Source: Hoplostethus atlanticus (lineage: Eukaryota > Chordata > Actinopteri > Trachichthyiformes > Trachichthyidae). From it: a DNA stretch of 64,000 nucleotides. The number at the start of each line of letters is the position of its first letter. Positions within the stretch are counted from its first letter, which is position 1. The stretch lies in NCBI GenBank assembly GCA_034670405.1, contig JAXDDX010000011.1, positions 1,227,501 through 1,291,500 of the forward strand. Direction: 5' to 3'. Below the pieces are notes generated by a model, which saw only the letters and a program-made list of their open reading frames with translations, was not told the origin of the DNA and did no database searches. The position numbers and the translations under genes were made by a program. This document shows positions 55,993 to 64,000 of this stretch, piece after piece.

Positions 55993-58900
55993 AATTCCAG
56001 CTGCCTCTTGATGTGTGAGGTAACGTCGGTAACAATCTTGGTTGGTGGCTGAGTCACCATTAGTCCTGTTCTCTGCTCTGGCGTCAGAACGACAGACTCA
56101 CTAATCAAGCAACCGATCTTCAACCAGCCTGTCTGTCCGTCCGTCCGTCCAGAGGCTACAAAATACTCTCTAGGGTTATGTATATTTTGAAGCTGCAGTT
56201 TGACAATGTGTGTGAGTGCCTGTGTGCGTGTGTGGTGTGTGTATGGCTGGGTTTTCAGGAACAAAAAATCTGACCTTTGTGATATTTTCTTTGCTGTCTA
56301 AACATGATTCAGATTCAAAATGTTTCGACAGCCAAAAAAAGTGATCATATCTGAGCAATCAAACGGTTATAATCTGATATATTTTTGTGTCTGCACTAAC
56401 CTGGTTTACAACATACAGAGGTGAGGGGGGAATCAGCCCAGCTCTCAATTGAAGGGCATACAGTGAGGGTCGTGTCCTCTCAGCGTAACGCAGCATTTGA
56501 GAGTCTGCTCATGATTCTGCCCGTCTCTGTTGACAGGTCAGAGGCTGGGAGGGGTTGTGCAGTGTCACCCTCTATCTTTGGAGTCTTAAAAAACCTGTCA
56601 GATCGCATTAAGGAAAACCGCGACAGAGTCTGGTCATAGCGAGTGTAACGTTGACCAGACCGCCATGGTTTTGGCCTTTCAAAACATTGGATTTTGCAGG
56701 TTGCGTGGTTCAGCGTTGCGTGGATGTAAATAATCAACACGCCTACACTGACCGGCCTGTTGAGGTTCACAGCGCCCGACCGGCGATTGAAAAGTGTAGA
56801 AAGTAGGCCTATTGTGCAAACAGTGAAAAGAAAAAAACGATGAGGAGAGGTAGAAATGAGTTGAAGCTGTCAAAAGAGTAATTCATGAGTGGCAGCCCTC
56901 TCTGTCCATGCTGTGCTTGTGAGCCATGAAGAACATTTTGTAACTTGTGACTCAGATCAGTGTCTGTCACCGCTTTTGTGTGATTATAACACCATTGCGT
57001 CCCTTATTATCGAGATGTACAGAAAAGCCCGGCCACAACTTGCTTCTCGGGGATCGATGCTGTAAAACGCAGTACAGTATATAAAGAAATAAGGTATGAA
57101 GTGTTACATAATTTATGGGTCATGATAATAATTATTTGAAACATTGTCGTAAAGGAACATTATATACTAAGACACAAAACAAAACATGAATCGTATTAAC
57201 AAGCATTTATCTGGATGTATACTCCAGGGTCGGGCCTAGTTTATAAGAATTACTCAAATAGAAAATAAAAACAAATGTGTTTTTTTGCAGCACAGGAACA
57301 AAACAGGTTTTTTTTTCATATAAAATACTTTATTATAAATCTTCTGAAAAGTTTGTCATGATTTGAATTGACATACTGACATTAACACATTAGCCACTCA
57401 ATGAAAAATCATTGGCTGATAGTCTTTGATTTGAAGCAAAGCACAGCTTGGAAATATAGACAGGTCTGATCTACGAACATTGGAAGTAATACATAAAGTA
57501 ACATGCAACACTTGTTGAAATCATGTCGTTGATTTTCTTTATTGACGCTCACGCTGTAATATATCGGCTATTCTTTTACAGATGATTTTATTAGAAATAT
57601 AAAAATGACAGAATAAACAGTTCATTTCTCTCAATCTGCCTCGATGAGCCTCACATATAAAAGGTTCTCATGCGTACGGTGAGCGGATGAACACAAACTA
57701 GATTTGTGATTCATGAAAAAATGGACCTTGATGGCAAAATCAGCAGGTTATATTGATTTTGACTCAAATACTCTGTGATATCAAACGTCCAAGGTATGAA
57801 TGTAATGTTATATGATCATCCATTGTTTTTTCTCATATTTCTTGTAATGATCGTTTTTATAAATGAGGGCCAGTATCGTCATGAAGCGGTAGTTGTCTTC
57901 ACGACCTAACCACTGAGATCGTTAGATTTCCTTTGCATACATACATCACAACGTCAGATCATGATCATGCTTACATTCATCGTGAGCCTCGTCCATACGC
58001 CAGTCAACTCGAAAGGCTGTGAGATACATTCAAGATGCTTAAGCTGGGATTTTGATGTGAACAAGGATGCAACGCGAGGATCCTTCTGAGGGTGGATTTG
58101 AGATGAGTTCAAATGCCCCGTCTCTATCCCACATGACACACACACACACTCGCGCGCACACACACACACCTTCATGTGGGCTGTAGATGTGCTTACATAT
58201 GATCACTTCCCAAACGCTTGACTTGAAGCATTGACAGCTTGCTGTCAATTACTGAAGCTGTAGTCGGACTGATTACCCATGGGCCTTTGCTCTGAGCGCA
58301 CGCACTAGCGGTTGGGTTTGTTTCCTCCAGGCCACTTAGCTTTAAATCAATCTTTCTTCCAGTGCATTGCAAGTCAGTATGACAGAAATGTTTTTTTTTT
58401 TAATGACTGATTGCTTTTGAGAACCCCAACCCTGTTCGAAAAGCCTCATAACCTTGTCTCGTCTTCTTCACTAGCTCTCTGGGATTCCTCTTTGACGTTA
58501 TTAGACATGGCAGATAAAGGCCTCACAGTACAGTCAGTCAGGCAACGCACAAATCGGAGGTCGTGCTCAAGGTAGCAGACGAGGACTGATAGCCATTCAA
58601 GAATATCAAAAGACCTACTATTACAATCCTCCTTGATAACAAAGCCTGTGTAGTTAAGACATAAAACAGAAGACAGAATGTCGAGGTGCTCAGAAAACAA
58701 AAAGGAATCTACTTGATTTTGAACACAAGATCAAACCTGACCGTTAATTACTCTCTCCATAAATTACAGACATTTAGTATAACAGACAGCTGTGTGAAGA
58801 GTAAACTTGCTTTACCACAAGACAGACTGTATCGTAAGACACATTGTATTGTAAATTTCTGTTGTAATGCCACAAACTGTAAATAGCGATATCAGATGTT

Positions 58901-60489
58901 GTTTTTAGCGATAGTACATCCTCCTGGATTAAAGCACTGAAATATAATAACACCACAAGACACATTCAGGATGCAATCCAAATCATCTCTGTGTTGTGAT
59001 GCGCCACCTGAAATAACCTTACATAAATATCCTGTTTGGAAATATCCTAAATCGAACGAAAGGTAATGTGAGAAATTGGGTCTCTCTAATAGGATGAAAT
59101 GTGCAATCAAAATATATACCCGGCATCAATAATGATGCAGAGAGCGGCACTCCTGACGTCTCCCTCGTCTTTCATCAATACCCAACGACCCGTGGAGAGG
59201 GATTCATCTAAATTAATTTGTCTATTTCAATCTGACATAAACTCCAGGCATCCAAGGCCTGGATAATTGAATCACAGTAGCGATATAAATAGAGGTTTCT
59301 GATGGTTTACATTCAATATTGGCAAGACATGAATGAAAAAGCAGTGATGGTTTTCCCTGTGACAGCCCTGGAGCTTTCATTGCTACAGTACCACCCATGC
59401 CATAGTTTATTAAGTGGGAAAAGTGTTGATGCACTAAGCTCCAATAAACAGTTTTATGAAGAAACCATGAAAAGGATTTTGAAAACAACAACACTCATGA
59501 TCCTTTTGATCAGATTCTGTGTGCGACAGAACGTTTTTTTCGTTGGCCTGCAAATGCACCCAGGACTTCTCTCTGTGATTTTTTCTATCTGAAAACGAGG
59601 ATCATTACTTTGGTCTGAGTAGGCGGTGTGCAGGAGCATTGTATGGCTGATGTGACTACGAGGCTATCTGGGTACAAAATGCCTAACACACAACTGACAG
59701 AAAAGAAAGATGAAATTTTTCCCAATTGTCAATCCATTGTACCAGGAAACACTTTCTCCATTCGCTTGCCATATATACTGTAAATTCACCCTTGACTATC
59801 TAAAAACAGCCAAAGTTCACTGAGAATGTGTCCGTGTCCTTTCCTTCCGTGTTACCGTTGGGTTCCTAACATGAGAATTGACACGTGGGGAGAAGACTTT
59901 AGACAGACAAGGCCTTGCTCAGTCTGACATGCATCGTCATCGTACAAACGTTCAGTGTGTTTTTTCCATAAGGCACAAGCGGATTATTCCTTAGGGCGAA
60001 AAGCTGAATGTCCTCCGTGAAGGAACGAGAACGTGAGCATTCGTCTTTTTCAGTGAGGGCAGACGGATCGGTGAATGCAAGGCATACAAAGAATTTGATT
60101 TATTCTGAAAGTGTGAAAGTGTAAACTAAAAACAAAAAAAGATCCACAATCCATTGAAATACTTCTCGTCGGGGGTAAAAGGGGTTCATCGTGGATGATA
60201 CAGTGTTTTCAGCAGAGAGGAGCCTCTTTTTTCTGATGCAGATTTCAGGGCCTCTGGAGATGGCATGGATACGTCTCTTGCATTCGAAGTTCGATGAATG
60301 CGTGTATTTGTGTGTATTGAAGTTGGTTAAACTCACACCTCTGATATAATCCTTTGTCCTGATCAGGTGCGTGCGTCTAATGCGGCTCCATCAGTAGCAC
60401 TCAGTAGCTGTTTGTTATGTCTGCAAGCACAGGACGAGAGGAAGGACGAGAGGAAAAGTCCTTGATAGAATGAATGAATCCTGTAAGTG

Positions 60490-60513
60490 AATGTGTGTGT
60501 GTGTGTGTGTGTG
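60490..60513. repeat. (GT)n microsatellite
   Basis: GT run in the probable 3' UTR of the channel gene. Confidence 0.85.
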
Positions 60514-60759
60514 AGAATAAGGCGTGAAGTATGCAGCTCTATGATTGATCTCTGCTTGAGTCTCTCTTAAGGTTCTCCATCAATGATTGCAGCAAAGTCA
60601 ATCCACTTAACGAATGTGCACCTGTACCTCGTCTCAGAAGCTCAATCAATAAGCATAAGAGTGTGTGTGTCTGTGTGTGTCTAATGACTAGTAAATCCAC
60701 CTTCAGCCACAGGTGTCCCACTCAGCTCCCGCAATCCCATTTCCCGTCCCCTCTCCTCC

Positions 60760-63700
60760 TCACTTGACATTTTCGATGATGGCAATCTCCCTCCGATCGG
60801 CGTAATCTGGGCTGAGGCCGTTCAGGTAGAGGCTGCCGTTCCTGGCCAGGGTGCCCGGGATGGGGGAGAGGGAAAGAGTCATGTTGGAGTAGGCCTCCTT
60901 CTCCTCCCCCAGGTTGACCGACAGCGTCCTTTTGCCCGGCGTCATTTCCTGGTTGATGGATGCGTTAATGCCCAGCTCGGACGACAGCTTGCGCTTGATG
61001 GATGCGGCACGCTGGAACTTGTCGTAAATATCCACGCTGAGCCGCCGCCGGGTCTCTTTGAACTCGGCCGACACGTTGGCTGTCCACTCCGCTGCGTGAG
61101 CCCGGAACTCCCCAACCTGCAGGGGGGAGAGCGAAGATTGATGCAACACGACATACTGTGTATCCCATTCCCATATTGATTTATGAGCACATACTGCTGA
61201 TGCTGCAGTTATCCCTGTTGCTGGGCTGGGTTGAGGTTCTTTTCATATAATAGTGGGTGGGTAGCACGCCATATGCTATAAAGTCATATATCATATATCA
61301 ATCCATTTCTCAGTTCATTTATGGGTTTCAGACTGTAACACAAAAGCTGACCACCTTAATGGATCTTAATGGAGCAAAGTGATCTGTAATTGTTAATTGA
61401 TTGCACTCGTCTGAACATAAAAGCCTTTGTCCATCCATCTGTTCAGACTATTGTATAACAGCTACTGTCTGTGTTTGTGTCCCAACTCAGCCTCTGTGAA
61501 TGCAACGTTACGGCTTTCATTTGCCTAACACTCATCCATCTTATGCCTCATCCTTCCTTCTTGAAGTCCAGCTGTCAAGATGGCGAATTCAAAATGAAGG
61601 GAATGAATTAATAAAAATGAGCAGAATTTGTTTAGAACAGATTCGATGAGGTTGTTGGATGAAGATGATGGTGGAATTTTGTAAAGCCACAAGGAGGGAC
61701 TTCCACTTTTCCAATTGCTTTTAGCAAGCCGTTATTGCAGTATGTGCTGACATGAGAAGCCTAGGGTAGGTGATGTTGATGGATGGGAAAAAGCACATTG
61801 GATGTTTTTCTTTAATTCTATGTGATTTAGAGCTAGGGTTAGGGTGACTTTCACTTTGTCCTGCATAATTGGAGCAGTTGCTGATAGGGTGCAGACGTCC
61901 TTGGTGTGTGAACAGAGTCTAAAGCAGAGGTCCGGATATCTGGAGACTATATCTACATCTGCTTGGCATAGTGTCTCAATGTTATGTCCACTACACAGAC
62001 GGTCCTTGAACTGAGGAGAGAACAGATGATTGATCACACCTTCATAATACATTAAGTCGTATTGTTATTATGCTCTACATGAGGCAGATTTCAGACTGTG
62101 TGTGTATGTACATGTGTGCATGCTTTCAACTTCTTCTCCTCACTTCCTCTGCCTGCTCCCCTCCCCCAATACCCCCCCCTCCCCCTCTCTCAGTAATACA
62201 ATTCTCTTAGAGCTCACAGCCTTCACAGTTGTACTCTTAATGATGCTTATGCAAGGGTTGCCACTGCAGAGGGAACAGACCTCCCCTGTCATGTGAGTTG
62301 TATGGAATAAGAAATGAAAACATCGAGCTGGTTCATGCATGAGAGAGCCTGCTTGCTCATACCACTGTGTGTATGTGCAGTGTGTGTGTGTGTGTGTATG
62401 TATGTGTGGTTCTCCTCATCCATTTATGAGTAACTAATGAACCTGACATAACAGCAAGGTGCCTTATTACTCACCAGCATCCTCTGTAAACACACCAAAT
62501 ATCTAATCCAACACTTTTACGAGACATGATTTACTCCACCAGGAGGGAGATTCATCTCTTTAGATTCATGGCTTGAAGGGTAAACTGGGAAACGGTGTGT
62601 GGTAACACTCCCTGATTGCTAGGGGCAACTGGTGTAATGGTTTTCAGGCAGTAAAATTTCCCTCCACTGAAATCTATTGCTGTTTATTCTCGCGAAGAGG
62701 TGTGCAGAGTTCAACACTGAGCAGCTGGAACATAGTGTTTCGGCTAATGCACTACTGTGGATTGATGTTTGATGTAATAGTAAAAATGAAAAAAAAAAGT
62801 TTTCCCCTGAAGCTGATGTGGAGCACATTGATATTTCAAGCGAGCCTTGTTTTGTTTTCCTAAAAAACATGCATCATTCAAAATCTCCTTTTTTTGAAAG
62901 CCCAGGGCGAATTTCTGTTTTTGCTTGCCAGCCTCCGCAGGGATGCGGGGTGCCCTCCTTCACCTCTAGTGTGACATTACATGCAGCACAGCACCATGTA
63001 CCTCCTCCTTGGTTTTCTTGGAGATGACGCGGAACCAGTCTCCGATCATACTGAGCACGGCAGCGAAGTAAGCCAGGCCCACCAGGATCCAGAACCAGAC
63101 CACAGGCTTGTAGTAGTCCAGATACACTGGACTCTCTGATCCCCCTGCAGAAGCAACACATCAAGGTCGGTTACACAACTCTGGGTTACGTAATGCCTTG
63201 TGTTGCTTGCCATCATGCATCATTCTGAGAGGAAGCAAGAAAACAAGCACGAAATGTTGCAAGTGTGAGAGGGTACTTGGTTGTGCATCTTTACACATCA
63301 GTATAGATATATATATATAGATATAGGTATAGATATACAGTAGATATTAGTAGAGGTAAAGGTGCAGGTTAAGATATCGATATAAGTATAGGTATAGGTA
63401 TTGGTATTGATTTATCAGCTGTGTGTGAGTATCACAGCCAGCCCGCTCAGACTTCAGCGACCCCCTTTTGCACCGAGCCAGTTGAGCTAACAACAGTTCT
63501 GGCTGATTAGTTTAACTAGGACTGGCACACATGGGGTAATCAAATCTATAATCATTAGGCCTGCACAGGGCAATTTCATCTAGTGGCTAAGTGTCTATGA
63601 TTTTTACCACCCGCCTCTCCCTCCTCATCTGTTAAAGCAGGTCAAATCAAGCTAAAAACCTCCTACACAGGAGGGAGAAGAGACAAGCATTCGTTTATTA

Positions 63701-64000
63701 TTGTTTTAAAATATTTTGTTCTATTTAACAATACTGATTATTGCTTCAAGTTTTGTGACTAAAAAGTTCCTATTTGTATTGTTTTTCCTGGCAGCTGAGG
63801 GATGGTTCAACTATGAATAAACTCTCAAAGATGAAGACCCTCTATGAATGCAAAAGAAAATCAATTGACCTTTTTCACCAGCTACAAAGTCTCCAAAGCC
63901 TATAGTGGTGAGGGTGATGACCACAAAGTAGATGGACTCAAGCGTGCTCCAGCCCTCAATGTGCTTGAAGATGATGGCCGGCAGGGCCACAAAGATGAGG
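60760..64000 (-). CDS. kcnk2: Two-pore potassium channel TREK-1 type, last three exons (partial)
   Basis: Background K+ channel of the plasma membrane gated by stretch, lipids, heat and pH. The window shows the 3' end on the minus strand: 64000-63879 (continues off the edge), 63144-63002, 61116-60760. The first piece has [12 protein letters not shown] and the second pore loop with selectivity filter TIGFGD. The second has the last membrane helix, [20 protein letters not shown], then [14 protein letters not shown]. The last exon gives 118 residues of cytosolic tail: [50 protein letters not shown], ending EIAIIENVK. The tail matches KCNK2, not the much longer KCNK10 tail. Fish often have two kcnk2 copies (a and b), and I cannot tell which this is. 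Confidence 0.93.
63301..63411. repeat. Degenerate TATAGR/GATATA repeat in a kcnk2 intron
   Basis: Imperfect six-base units such as TATAGG and GATATA over about 110 bases, in the intron between the two rightmost exons. Confidence 0.8.

Larger units (their letters stand above)
51479..60759. other. Gene-poor region; right part is probably kcnk2 3' UTR
   Basis: About 9 kb in which I see no coding exon, RNA gene or clear transposon. Features inside are two hairpins, a CT/CA microsatellite (55918-55992) and an imperfect 28-bp tandem pair at 52036-52092. The stretch to the left of 60760 must include the minus-strand 3' UTR of the channel gene, but where it ends cannot be told. Confidence 0.5.

Noticed and set aside
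62102-62340. Short frames on both strands between the kcnk2 exons
   Set aside because: Low-complexity intronic sequence without splice context or recognisable motif.

Overview
The window is vertebrate genomic DNA, most likely from a ray-finned (teleost) fish. Its genes are split into many short exons with GT-AG introns, intergenic DNA is rich in dinucleotide repeats, and the mobile elements (hAT, PIF/Harbinger, L2-type LINEs) are of kinds common in fish. I reconstructed each gene by joining exons at splice sites and checking that reading phase carries through every junction. I cannot name the species.

Layout, left to right. gata4 (+, 1127-8533) is a cardiac/endodermal GATA factor. A three-exon gene on the minus strand (10256-12213) encodes a 450-residue protein with a cytidine-deaminase-like zinc signature. 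An old LINE remnant lies at 14320-15462. fdft1, squalene synthase (+, 16236-23835), sits behind a tandemly duplicated CCAAT-rich promoter. ctsb, cathepsin B (+, 26275-29429), follows. Next come a decayed LINE, an NRF-1-type promoter motif and an ABHD1/ABHD3-family hydrolase (+, 31405-34301), whose 3' side carries a Harbinger-type transposon. A cGMP-dependent protein kinase gene (+, 40448-49612) follows; it looks like the fish prkg3 type rather than PRKG1 or PRKG2. About 11 kb without a recognisable gene contains a striking pentanucleotide array at 51111-51478. The last three exons of a TREK-1-type two-pore potassium channel (kcnk2-like, minus strand) close the window, and that gene continues beyond its right edge.

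The gata4, fdft1, ctsb order matches the human 8p23.1 neighbourhood, which supports the names. In human, NEIL2 lies between GATA4 and FDFT1; here that interval holds the deaminase-like gene. The genes do not form one pathway: transcription factor, sterol synthesis, lysosomal proteolysis, lipid hydrolysis, cGMP signalling and a K+ channel. One functional echo is that the cGMP kinase faces, tail to tail, a TREK-type channel whose tail keeps an Arg/Lys-rich Ser motif of the kind such kinases phosphorylate.

The most interesting items are the deaminase-like gene, a one-base reading-frame break in gata4 exon 5 at a run of nine C, the duplicated fdft1 promoter, a complete 878-bp non-autonomous hAT element with an intact 8-bp target duplication, and the variant-unit pentamer array.
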